Positions 1 to 7,874 of a DNA stretch of 64,000 nucleotides are shown here, piece by piece. The DNA is taken from contig NZ_VCHY01000004.1 of the NCBI RefSeq assembly GCF_005877885.1, positions 186,001-250,000 of the forward strand. The letters run 5' to 3'. The number at the start of each line of letters is the position of its first letter. The stretch's first letter is position 1. Under the pieces are notes generated by a model. The model searched no databases. It saw only the letters and a program-made list of their open reading frames with translations, and was not told the origin of the DNA. Source of the DNA: Labilibacter sediminis (GTDB lineage: Bacteria; Bacteroidota; Bacteroidia; Bacteroidales; Marinilabiliaceae). The translations under genes were made by a program, and so were the position numbers.

Positions 1-1318
1 TAAAATGCACTTCATCAACATTAAAAACAGTTAAGTCAGCTTTTAAATCGGTATCAATATGTGCTGATTTTTGTTCTGCCAGTAGTTTTATCTTGTCAAC
101 AGCATTGTTTATTAAAAGGTGAATGTCTGTTTTTACGGGGAGTAACTGAAAGTCTCTCTTTTCAATCAACGACATTTGTAATACCCGCTCTACCTGGTTG
201 TTCATTCGTTTATTTTCTTCCTTTATAATGTTTAAAAAGGGTGAAATTTGTTCAGGCTTTTGTATAATCATTGGATTGGCAATGTTATCAGTAGCAAGGT
301 TTATTGTGGCAATTGGGGTTTTAAACTCATGGGTCATATTATTGATAAAATCCGATTTTATCTCTGATAGCTTTTTCTGGTTAAGGATAGTTTTTAGAGT
401 AAAAAAGAAAGTGATGAGTATGCAGAGTGTAAACAAAAACGAAAAGCCCAGTAACACATTAAGCGATTTGTAAATAAAAAATTCCTGGTTGGGAAAATAA
501 ATATCAATAGCCAGCGGGGACCAGCTTCTGAAAATGTCATCCGGGAAAAGGTTGGCTAAAAAATTAAAATCACTTTTCTCTCTATTGTATGCGTTGGAAA
601 CATATGAAGTTAATGTTCCGTTATTTTTATTAAGTATAGCATATTCATAGTCCAGATCTATACCTCTGGCTTTTAGTTCGTAGTCTAAAACTTTGGTCAG
701 CGTTTTTTCATCTATCCTATTGGATAAAGTAGATGATCGCATTTCAAATTCATAACTGAACTGATTAAAAAAGTTGAGGGCATCCAGGTTGTTATTTTGT
801 TTAATGACTTTTTTTATGGAGTCTTCCATGAACTCAATGGCTTTTTCTACTCTTTTAATGTCCTTTTCATCGTTGAGGTCAATGTGGTCTTTCGAGATAG
901 AAAACTGTTGCAACTTACCATTGTTCTGAATTTCAATATGCGCTTCAAAGCTACCCTTATCATAAGGAGTATTGTTGTCCTTACTATTGTCCGGAATTAC
1001 TGCAATAGGTGATTTTCTTTTAGGACTTTTTTCCGGTGTAGGAAAATGTGGTATAGTAACTATTTTACTGGAGTCTGTATGTTTGTATATCTGTCTTCTT
1101 TTTGAAGGTGCTGGTATAAATTGCTGAATAAAATAATCGGCAGCTTGCTCTCTTTGAACGCGCTGAACAGTAGCGTTTAGAGCATCGTAAATGGTAGCGT
1201 TAAATTTTTCTTTTTGAACCTTAATGGCATTGTTCACCCAAAAAAACTGTACCATAATAATTCCCAAAAGAGAAAAGCCCATTAAAATTACCAAGCCTGT
1301 GAGTGATTTATTTTTCAT
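1..1318 (-). CDS. Sensor histidine kinase, 3' part cut by window edge
   Basis: Reading the minus strand from the ATG at 1318 gives an open frame that runs off the window start (439 codons seen). It has an N-terminal membrane helix (about residues 5-24), a large periplasmic region of about 230 residues with no domain I recognise, a second membrane helix near residues 270-295, then a HisKA dimerisation segment. The H-box reads FINNMTHEFKTP with the phospho-accepting His near residue 330, followed by the typical ATINLA helix. The ATPase domain lies mostly outside the window. It is a two-component sensor; the response regulator is probably the next gene on this strand, beyond position 1. It is transcribed divergently from the secreted protein at 1489, which may be its target, but this is inference. 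The small plus-strand frames inside it are shadows. Confidence 0.88.
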   Translation of the reverse strand, partial: MKNKSLTGLVILMGFSLLGIIMVQFFWVNNAIKVQKEKFNATIYDALNATVQRVQREQAADYFIQQFIPAPSKRRQIYKHTDSSKIVTIPHFPTPEKSPKRKSPIAVIPDNSKDNNTPYDKGSFEAHIEIQNNGKLQQFSISKDHIDLNDEKDIKRVEKAIEFMEDSIKKVIKQNNNLDALNFFNQFSYEFEMRSSTLSNRIDEKTLTKVLDYELKARGIDLDYEYAILNKNNGTLTSYVSNAYNREKSDFNFLANLFPDDIFRSWSPLAIDIYFPNQEFFIYKSLNVLLGFSFLFTLCILITFFFTLKTILNQKKLSEIKSDFINNMTHEFKTPIATINLATDNIANPMIIQKPEQISPFLNIIKEENKRMNNQVERVLQMSLIEKRDFQLLPVKTDIHLLINNAVDKIKLLAEQKSAHIDTDLKADLTVFNVDEVHF

Positions 1319-1488
1319 TCTTGATTTATGTTACGCTAAGCAAATATATTATTGTGATGTAAATATAAGCTAAATTAGGCATCGTGCTTTGACTTTAACT
1401 ATTCCTTAACTGATTTTAACCCGGCTTTAACCGCATGTCATTACTTACTTAGTTAACTTTGATCTATCAATATCTAAAACCCCCTGTC

Positions 1489-2550
1489 ATGAAAAAATTA
1501 AGTTACAAAATTGGTTTTCTCGCACTGGCAATTGCCATTCTTATTCCAACAAGCATTTTTGCCCAGCAAAAAGAAGTGCATGTTTTTATGCATAAAGATT
1601 CTTCAAAGTGTGATTCTTTAATATCTAAATTTTGGAGCACAACCTTTAAGGTTGAATCAGTAAAAAAGATGCATGAAAAGCTCGATAGTATTTTTGAAGT
1701 TTTAGATGAAGATTTACAAAAGCAAATAAAGATTTTGGCTTATGATGCAGAATCAATGTTGAATGATTTTGAATTTAAAGTAGGTTTTGATTCTGTTTTT
1801 TCTTTGCATAAACTAAGTACCAATGATATGCGGATAGATGCATTATTAAAAGCACATCAGCCAAAAGGCGGACTAAATAAAATAGTGATTAAAGATGGGC
1901 GTATTATAAATGAACATGGCGTTCATCCCGATGAGTTAAATATTGAGGTAATTACGGATACAGTTATAAAAAATGGGAAAACCCTTATTACAAAAGAGGT
2001 AATTGTTATGAGTGATGATTCCTTATTAGGGGCAGATGCGCCAATGGTTATTAAAAAATATGGAGAAGAGGGAGAGCCAAATAAGGAAATTGTTATCGCT
2101 TATAAGCATAAAGAAGGATTTAAGCAGCCGGGTGAGCATATTAAATTGGAGAGAGCACAACGTACGATTAAGGAAGGAAAGGTTGTAGGTAGAAAGGAGT
2201 ATGTGGTTAAAATTGATATTGCAGATGCCGAGCTTTTAGTAAAAGGAGGAGTGTCGCCAAAGGTAATTTCAGCCCCTGCTTTAAAACCAGCTAAAATTGG
2301 CGTAAATATTAAAGTAGAAAACAAGTTTGGAAATCAGCTAAAGAGTGTTGGTATGTCTGTTGATTTTGAAGATTCTGCACCTCTTCATGTGTTGGTGTTG
2401 GATAATCGTGGGCGTAAAGTTTTTGAAGATAAAAGAAAGAGTTTTACGGGTACTTATTCGTATAATGTAGAAATCAATGAAAGCCTGACTCCATATTATT
2501 TTTTAATGATCAGGAATAAACAATTGTTTGGTCGTAAAATTCAGGATTAA
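1489..2550 (+). CDS. Secreted protein of unknown function
   Basis: A 353-residue protein. I chose the ATG at 1489 because MKKLSYKIGFLALAIAILIP followed by a FAQQ cleavage site is a clear signal peptide; the in-frame TTG at 1459 would put ten polar residues before it. The mature part is charged, with repeated Lys/Glu/Asp-rich stretches and no domain I recognise. The last 55 residues (LHVLVLDNRGRKVFED to the end) resemble the beta-rich C-terminal sorting domain of type IX secretion cargo, but the pattern is weak and may be coincidental. It is divergent from the sensor kinase at 1318, with about 170 bp between the two starts, so shared regulation is plausible. Confidence 0.75.
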   Translation: MKKLSYKIGFLALAIAILIPTSIFAQQKEVHVFMHKDSSKCDSLISKFWSTTFKVESVKKMHEKLDSIFEVLDEDLQKQIKILAYDAESMLNDFEFKVGFDSVFSLHKLSTNDMRIDALLKAHQPKGGLNKIVIKDGRIINEHGVHPDELNIEVITDTVIKNGKTLITKEVIVMSDDSLLGADAPMVIKKYGEEGEPNKEIVIAYKHKEGFKQPGEHIKLERAQRTIKEGKVVGRKEYVVKIDIADAELLVKGGVSPKVISAPALKPAKIGVNIKVENKFGNQLKSVGMSVDFEDSAPLHVLVLDNRGRKVFEDKRKSFTGTYSYNVEINESLTPYYFLMIRNKQLFGRKIQD

Positions 2551-2671
2551 TTGTGTAAAAAGTGTTTTAATAAAAAGATAAGACAAGGTTTAAATTGAAA
2601 TACATGGATCAGGGTTGCTGGTTCATGTTTTTTTTATAACCTTGTTGTTCAATTTAAAAGCCAGCTGTATT

Positions 2672-3337
2672 ATGAACCTTAAGTATTTATTTAATTTAAT
2701 ATTGATCGTAAGTGCGTTAGTGCTATTTTCTTGCAATTCAGCCCATAAAAAGGTCAGGGTATCTTCTATTCAACAAGATTCAATAATTGTTTCAGATGAA
2801 TTTAGTGATATAAAGGTAAATTATCCGTTAACCAATTATAGTTTGTTGGATGACTCTATTCAAAATAAACTGAACTCTTTGGTGCATGAGTTTGAAAAAT
2901 TATCAAACAGTATACCGGATACTTTTTATCGACCTTATCAAATGATAGTAGATTACGAATATAAAAGTGCTTATAAAAAATATTTGTCTGTTTCTTTTTC
3001 AATCTATCAGTTTACGGGCGGTGCACATGGTAATACCTTTTATCAAACTTATTTGTATGACACCTCAAAGGGACAGCTTTTATCATTAAATGATATATTG
3101 CCTAAAGGAACTTTTGCAGAGTTAAGAAGTCAGGTAAAAGCTAAGCTTAAAGCTAAATTAAGCTATCAGGATTTTATTGATGACGGAACTGAGTCTATTG
3201 AAAGTTTTGAACGTTTTCTGGTAACTGATTCATCTGTTATATTTTTATTTCAGCCTTATGATGTAGCTCCTTATTCAGAAGGCAGTCAGCAGGTGGAAAT
3301 TTTTAATGAAGAATTTTCATTTTTATTACATGAATAG
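2672..3337 (+). CDS. DUF3298-type lipoprotein
   Basis: A 221-residue lipoprotein. The ATG at 2672 gives a short hydrophobic signal ending in LVLFSC with the lipidated Cys at residue 21; an upstream in-frame start would add residues with no role. The central block FTGGAHGNTFYQTYLYD followed by LLSLNDIL is the hallmark of the DUF4163/DUF3298 (PdaC/RsiV-like) module, in which a TGGAHG loop precedes a strand and a conserved LxDIL. In other bacteria this module binds or processes cell-wall glycan or lysozyme; no catalytic claim is made here. It stands alone between the secreted unknown and the convergent acyltransferase. Confidence 0.8.
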   Translation: MNLKYLFNLILIVSALVLFSCNSAHKKVRVSSIQQDSIIVSDEFSDIKVNYPLTNYSLLDDSIQNKLNSLVHEFEKLSNSIPDTFYRPYQMIVDYEYKSAYKKYLSVSFSIYQFTGGAHGNTFYQTYLYDTSKGQLLSLNDILPKGTFAELRSQVKAKLKAKLSYQDFIDDGTESIESFERFLVTDSSVIFLFQPYDVAPYSEGSQQVEIFNEEFSFLLHE

Positions 3338-3368
3338 ATTTGATGCAAGAATATGATTTAAGAGCCGT

Positions 3369-3926
3369 TTATTGTATAATTCGGCTCTTAATTTTCATAC
3401 AGGGATTTCCTCTGTAAATAGAGAATGCTTCTAGTTCTCCGGAAGCCACTGATTGTACAGAAATAACAGAATGGGTTTTGCATACCGTTCCGGGTGTTAA
3501 CATCGATTTTGCACCGACCCAAACGCCATCTTCAAGCGTGATGGTACCTGTCATTAAATCAAAAGTTTCTTTCTTGTAATTATGATTTCCGCATAGTAAT
3601 AAAGCTCCTTGCGAGAGGCAGCAGTTTTTACCAATGGTAACCTGGTCTAAATTGTCAATCCAAACATTTTCTCCTATCCAGGAGTGGTCATCAATGCTCA
3701 ATTTCCAGGGGTACTTAATGTTAACCCCTGGTTTAATGGTAACTCCTTTACCTATTTTTGCTCCAAACAGTTTTAGGAGAATTTTTTTAATGGCAGAAGA
3801 AGGATTTAACGGATTGATAAAAAATAGCACATTGATAAAATACCAAACTAATCTTTTAATGGCTCCACCCGGATTGTACCAGCTGTTATTGTATTTCGAT
3901 AAGTCAGTTGTTTTATGTTGTTCCAT
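3369..3926 (-). CDS. WcaF-like left-handed beta-helix acyltransferase
   Basis: A 185-residue protein of the hexapeptide-repeat acyltransferase superfamily. The N-terminus (KYNNSWYNPGGAIKRLVWYF) matches the leader seen in WcaF-type polysaccharide acetyltransferases, and the body shows hexapeptide turns such as IGKGVTIKPGVNI, IGENVWIDNLDQVTIGKNC and LEDGVWVGAKSMLTPG. A His in LLCGNHNYK is in the usual place for catalysis. The likely role is O-acetylation of a surface sugar. The ATG at 3926 was preferred over an upstream in-frame start at 3989, because the longer form would overlap the EamA gene and adds unrelated residues. It follows that gene closely on the same strand. Confidence 0.82.
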   Translation of the reverse strand: MEQHKTTDLSKYNNSWYNPGGAIKRLVWYFINVLFFINPLNPSSAIKKILLKLFGAKIGKGVTIKPGVNIKYPWKLSIDDHSWIGENVWIDNLDQVTIGKNCCLSQGALLLCGNHNYKKETFDLMTGTITLEDGVWVGAKSMLTPGTVCKTHSVISVQSVASGELEAFSIYRGNPCMKIKSRIIQ

Positions 3927-3957
3927 AGTTGAGTGTTTGTTGAAAATAAACGCAGTA

Positions 3958-4857
3958 CTATTGGCTTGTACCAAAAATAAGTAATGCAATACCTATCAAT
4001 ATTCCAACCAAATATATGGTTTTTGTTTTTATATTTTTTTCTTTAAAAAGGTAGGCTCCAAATGCAAAAGCTATTATTACACTTCCTCTGCGCAAAGCAG
4101 AAACAATAGAAATCATACTGTCGGGAATATGTAAAGCGTAAAAGTAAAAGAAGTCGGCAATAATTAGGAATAAGCCAATTAAGGGAATACTCCATCTCCA
4201 TTTAAAAGAGCCGTATTTAGTTCGTTTGGGCCACCAGATGAAAAAAACAATGGGTATAAATAGGGCTACCTGGTAAAATGTAAAGTAGCATTGTACTGCC
4301 ATTCTGTTTATCTGGCGAAGCAGGTATTTATCGTATAATCCACTGGCTGCACCAAACAATGTGCCCATGATGATAAAGAATATCCATTTGTTTTTTCTAA
4401 AAGAAATCCCTTCTGTTTTTCCTGCAACAGAAAACATATAAAAAAAAGTTAGTGTGGTTATAATCCCCATCCATTGATACATGCTTAGTTGTTCCGAAAA
4501 AATAATGATGGCTCCAATTAAGGTCCATAAGGGACCGGTTGCTCTAATAGGCGACACAATGGTTAAAGGAAGGTGCTTAAGTGCGAAGAAAGAGAAAATC
4601 CAGGAGGTGACCACAATTACTGATTTCAGAAATAGCATAGCATGTTCAAGAAGAGTGATCCCGGGTATGTAAAACAGGTGATTGCTGGAAATTAGTTGAA
4701 GGTGTGAAAGGGTTAAAAGAGGGATGAAAATAACGGCACCACTTAAAGAGCTAATGAGTAAAACCGGTAAAACCGCATTGTTATTAACCGATATTTTTTT
4801 TACAACATCATAAATTCCCAAAAATAAGGCTGAAACAAGAGCCAGTAACCACCACAT
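3958..4857 (-). CDS. EamA/DMT-family permease
   Basis: A 299-residue integral membrane protein with about ten hydrophobic helices arranged as two EamA halves. The second half starts near residue 150 (KNKWIFFIIMGTLFGAASGL) and ends in YLVGILIGIALLIFGTSQ. The family exports metabolites or amino-acid-like compounds across the inner membrane; the substrate cannot be read from the sequence. Its 3' end is 31 bp from the chosen acyltransferase start, so the two probably form one transcript. Confidence 0.85.
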   Translation of the reverse strand: MWWLLALVSALFLGIYDVVKKISVNNNAVLPVLLISSLSGAVIFIPLLTLSHLQLISSNHLFYIPGITLLEHAMLFLKSVIVVTSWIFSFFALKHLPLTIVSPIRATGPLWTLIGAIIIFSEQLSMYQWMGIITTLTFFYMFSVAGKTEGISFRKNKWIFFIIMGTLFGAASGLYDKYLLRQINRMAVQCYFTFYQVALFIPIVFFIWWPKRTKYGSFKWRWSIPLIGLFLIIADFFYFYALHIPDSMISIVSALRRGSVIIAFAFGAYLFKEKNIKTKTIYLVGILIGIALLIFGTSQ

Positions 4858-5343
4858 AAAACATATTTATTCAATTCGGGCCAAAAGTATATAAATGTAA
4901 AATAGCCTCCTAAATAAAAATAATAATACTTTGAAAGGTGTGTCAGGGAAGGGCCTCAGCCGGTGCGCCAAAAAACAAGGTTGTTTTGACGATTAAAAAT
5001 TGATTTCTGTTTGAGCCTTTTGGAGGTACGAAAAAGGTGAGTTTAATCAATTTCAGTCAAACTACTGTAGTTTTTGAGTAAAGCGGGTGTAGTCTTGATC
5101 TTCTTTGCTTCGTTTCTTGCATCAAGGCAAGAAATGAAGTCTGGTTTGGGTGAAGCGCCAATTTTGCATAAACGTTTAACACAAGATTGATAAAAGTATT
5201 TGAGGGTAAAAGTAATTGTGTAAAAGTTTTGTGTTGTACTGATATTTCAAGTAAATTTATAAGTAAGCTATTGTGTCAGGGGCGCTTGGAGTGTCCTTTT
5301 TTTTAACGCAATCTTTTTATTGGTACCAAGCAATACGTGTAAT
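4858..5343. other. Non-coding region with a strong hairpin
   Basis: No gene is visible on either strand. From about 4942 to 5165 the base composition is more GC-rich and more structured than the flanks. An imperfect hairpin lies at 5108-5139: CTTC, one unpaired base, TTTCTTGC, loop ATCAAG, GCAAGAAA, one unpaired base, GAAG. Its layout resembles the intergenic repeats elsewhere in the window, but no second copy is present here, so it cannot be called a repeat from this sequence alone. Confidence 0.45.
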
Positions 5344-6687
5344 ATGAATTACCTTTTAGTTAAAAATGGTTTTGTAGTTAAGGGTTCGGAAATCATAACT
5401 GAAGATATTTTGGTGGGGGGTAATAAGATATTGCAAATGGGCGAAGGTATAGATCGTCCAACAAGTGATACGCCTGTCATCGATGCGTCAGATAAATATA
5501 TAATTCCCGGTGCTATAGATATGAATCGTCATTTTCTGGATTTAGTGGCAAATGATGCATCTCCTGATGAACTGGTGAAATTAAATCAGGCTCAAATATT
5601 TAATGGAACAACTACAATGCTCGATGCCTTGGAGGATTGTTACGAAAAAAACTACTTATATAATATCTATAAAGCCAAAGAAAAGTCAAAGAAAAATATG
5701 ATAGATTATGGGTTTCATTTGACTTTTGCAGATCTTAAAAAGAGTACGGCAAATGCCTTTGATTATAGTTATATTCATGAAGGGATTTCAACTTTTTGGG
5801 TAAATATTGCGCAGCTGGTAGAAGAAAAGCGCGAAGTATTGGATGATATTTTTGCACATGCAGCCAATCATCAACTGTTAATTGTTTGTGACCTTAGCTT
5901 GCCTGAAGTTAGAAAAAGTGATGTGGATGATATTGCTTTAAGTAATCCTGAAGCTCTTAAAAGGCATTTCTTAACCTTATCTAAAGTTGTAGAAATGGGA
6001 ATTGGTTTTGCGTGCCCTGTCTTGTTTATGAACGTTAAGTTTAAAGAGGAGTTAGAGTTAATTCAGGAGGCCTTAAAAAAAGGAGGTAATTTTTTTGCAA
6101 GCCTGAGTCTTCCGTTTGCTATTGGTTTCTCAGATCAGGTTATTCATGACGACCATCAGGTAATTACCGGAATCGCAAGTGCTAATAGTTTGGTGCCCAT
6201 ATGGGAAGAGGAGGTATTGTCCTTACTTCAAAGTTCACGATATCTTATTAATCCACCAGTGTATAACCTTACTTTCGAAGAGGATTCTTCTGAAGAATTG
6301 GTTTATAATCGGCCCGACAAATATTTTTATTTACGAAATCATTTGAGCATGTTGTACACGGTTGGTGTGATGCAAAATAAAATAACCATGCAGCAATTGG
6401 TTGATATTGTTTCTACACGACCGTCGAAAATGATGGGGTTATGGCCTCAAAAGGGCTTGTTGCAGCATGGTTCAGATGCCGATTTTGTTATTTGGAACCC
6501 AACGTTTGATAGGAATTTGTATTGTTCATTACCTAATGCAGAACATCCGTCAGGAGAGAGTTTTAAGCTGCAGGGAAGGCCCGATTTTGTTTTTGTTAAA
6601 GGCCGAATGTTGTATAATGGCGAAACCTTTTATCCAAAACAGTCCGATGGTTCATTTGTATTTAGAACCGCTAAGATTTTCGACTAA
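5344..6687 (+). CDS. Dihydroorotase/dihydropyrimidinase-like protein lacking metal ligands
   Basis: A 447-residue member of the cyclic amidohydrolase superfamily by layout: an N-terminal beta-sandwich (LLVKNGFVVKGSEIITEDIL), the IPGAID motif entering the barrel, GTTTMLDALED, and the C-terminal GSDADFVIWNP with VFVKGRMLYNG. The catalytic parts are missing. The HxH after IPGAID reads MNRH, the carboxylated-Lys segment reads STFWVNIAQ, the two later His segments read LIVCDLS and FACPVLFMN, and the Asp segment reads SANSLVPIW. It is therefore probably a non-enzymatic paralogue, like the inactive dihydroorotase subunits and CRMPs known in other organisms; its job is unknown. The ATG at 5344 begins the beta-strand expected for the family; the earlier in-frame start adds eight residues. 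Confidence 0.8.
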   Translation: MNYLLVKNGFVVKGSEIITEDILVGGNKILQMGEGIDRPTSDTPVIDASDKYIIPGAIDMNRHFLDLVANDASPDELVKLNQAQIFNGTTTMLDALEDCYEKNYLYNIYKAKEKSKKNMIDYGFHLTFADLKKSTANAFDYSYIHEGISTFWVNIAQLVEEKREVLDDIFAHAANHQLLIVCDLSLPEVRKSDVDDIALSNPEALKRHFLTLSKVVEMGIGFACPVLFMNVKFKEELELIQEALKKGGNFFASLSLPFAIGFSDQVIHDDHQVITGIASANSLVPIWEEEVLSLLQSSRYLINPPVYNLTFEEDSSEELVYNRPDKYFYLRNHLSMLYTVGVMQNKITMQQLVDIVSTRPSKMMGLWPQKGLLQHGSDADFVIWNPTFDRNLYCSLPNAEHPSGESFKLQGRPDFVFVKGRMLYNGETFYPKQSDGSFVFRTAKIFD

Positions 6688-6698
6688 ACTTATAGGGT

Positions 6699-7421
6699 TT
6701 ATACTGCTGTTTCTACGTTGTTTTCTTCTTTAAGTCTGGCATCTTCGCACTTTAGGGTACGACCCTTGTATTTCTCAATCATTTGGTAATTATGGGTAGC
6801 CATAATTACTGTTTTTCCCAGATCTGAAATGTCTTGTAGAAGTTTCATCAAATCATTGGTGGTTTCGGGATCTAAATTTCCGGTTGGCTCATCAGCCAGA
6901 ATTAATTCTGGTTCATTGAGCAATGCACGTGCAATTCCAATACGTTGTTGTTCTCCTCCCGAAAGCATATGGGGCATTTTATATCCCTTATGAACCATGT
7001 CTACTTGAGAAAGTACTTCTCTTATTCGCTTGTCCATTTGTTTTTTATTTTTCCAACCGGTGGCTTTTAAAACAAAATTTAGATTCTCATACACAGATCT
7101 GTCACTTAATAATTGAAAATCCTGAAATATGATTCCCATTTTTCGTCGCAAAAAAGGAATCTGACGCGATTTTATTTTATTTAAATTGTATCCAACAGCA
7201 AAAACATAACCTTCATTAATGGGTACTTCACCATAAATTGCTTTGAGTAAGCTCGATTTTCCGCTTCCCACTTTTCCAATGAGGTAAACAAACTCACCTT
7301 TCTTTACCTCCATATTTACGTCTTTAAGAACTATATTTTCTTGATGACGAATAACTGTATTTTTAAATTCAACAATGTTATTTTGTTGATTCTCTATGGA
7401 TTCAGGCGTTTTGTTCTTCAT
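6699..7421 (-). CDS. ftsE: Cell-division ABC ATPase FtsE
   Basis: A 240-residue ABC ATPase. Walker A is IGKVGSGKSS (about residues 48-57), the Q-loop is GIIFQDFQLL, the signature is LSGGEQQR (153-160), and Walker B is LILADEP (173-179), followed by the H-loop MATHNYQMI. The FQDFQLL Q-loop and the LLxDRxVYENLxF segment are typical of FtsE rather than LolD. FtsE works with the membrane protein FtsX to control cell-wall hydrolases at the septum. No ftsX is next to it, which is common in Bacteroidota. It converges on the dihydroorotase-like gene, with only about 11 bp between the stops. Confidence 0.87.
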   Translation of the reverse strand: MKNKTPESIENQQNNIVEFKNTVIRHQENIVLKDVNMEVKKGEFVYLIGKVGSGKSSLLKAIYGEVPINEGYVFAVGYNLNKIKSRQIPFLRRKMGIIFQDFQLLSDRSVYENLNFVLKATGWKNKKQMDKRIREVLSQVDMVHKGYKMPHMLSGGEQQRIGIARALLNEPELILADEPTGNLDPETTNDLMKLLQDISDLGKTVIMATHNYQMIEKYKGRTLKCEDARLKEENNVETAV

Positions 7422-7874
7422 TTTTAAACGGTTTACTCAGCGCTTAATTTGTGTATCAAACTTTGCGTGTATCAATCTATCTGCTAAATATTTGGTGAAA
7501 ATAAAAAAATAAATTGTGATTACGCTGCGTTTAACCAATTGAAAACCGTTATCACCTTCATTAGAAATAGATATTGATGATTGTTTTTGAGATATTGATG
7601 CATAAAATAGAGAACTGTTAATTTGGATAATCTCATATTTTATATCTTTAGGCCCGGAATCATTTTTGAGCAGTACATAAATACATTAGTTAAAAGCCTT
7701 AGAATACCAATTATAAGTAGCAACCTTCGGTTATAAAGTTATTTGTCATAGTTCACTATGTGTTTTAACTGAATTTGACCATTAATATAGAGGTTGAGCA
7801 TGTATATTATATATTCGTCAGGGTTTATAGCTATTTTGTGTTGTAACAAATTAAAAGATTAAAGCTTTTTTTGA
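7422..7874. other. Intergenic region between divergent genes, no gene seen
   Basis: This 453-bp stretch separates ftsE (leftward) and the TPR protein (rightward). It is AT-rich, has no convincing open frame, and shows no strong hairpin or clear TAnnTTTG promoter. It presumably holds promoters for both flanking genes. Confidence 0.4.

Noticed and set aside
3927-3989. Upstream start for the acyltransferase
   Set aside because: It would overlap the EamA gene and add residues without family similarity; the ATG at 3926 matches the WcaF-type N-terminus.
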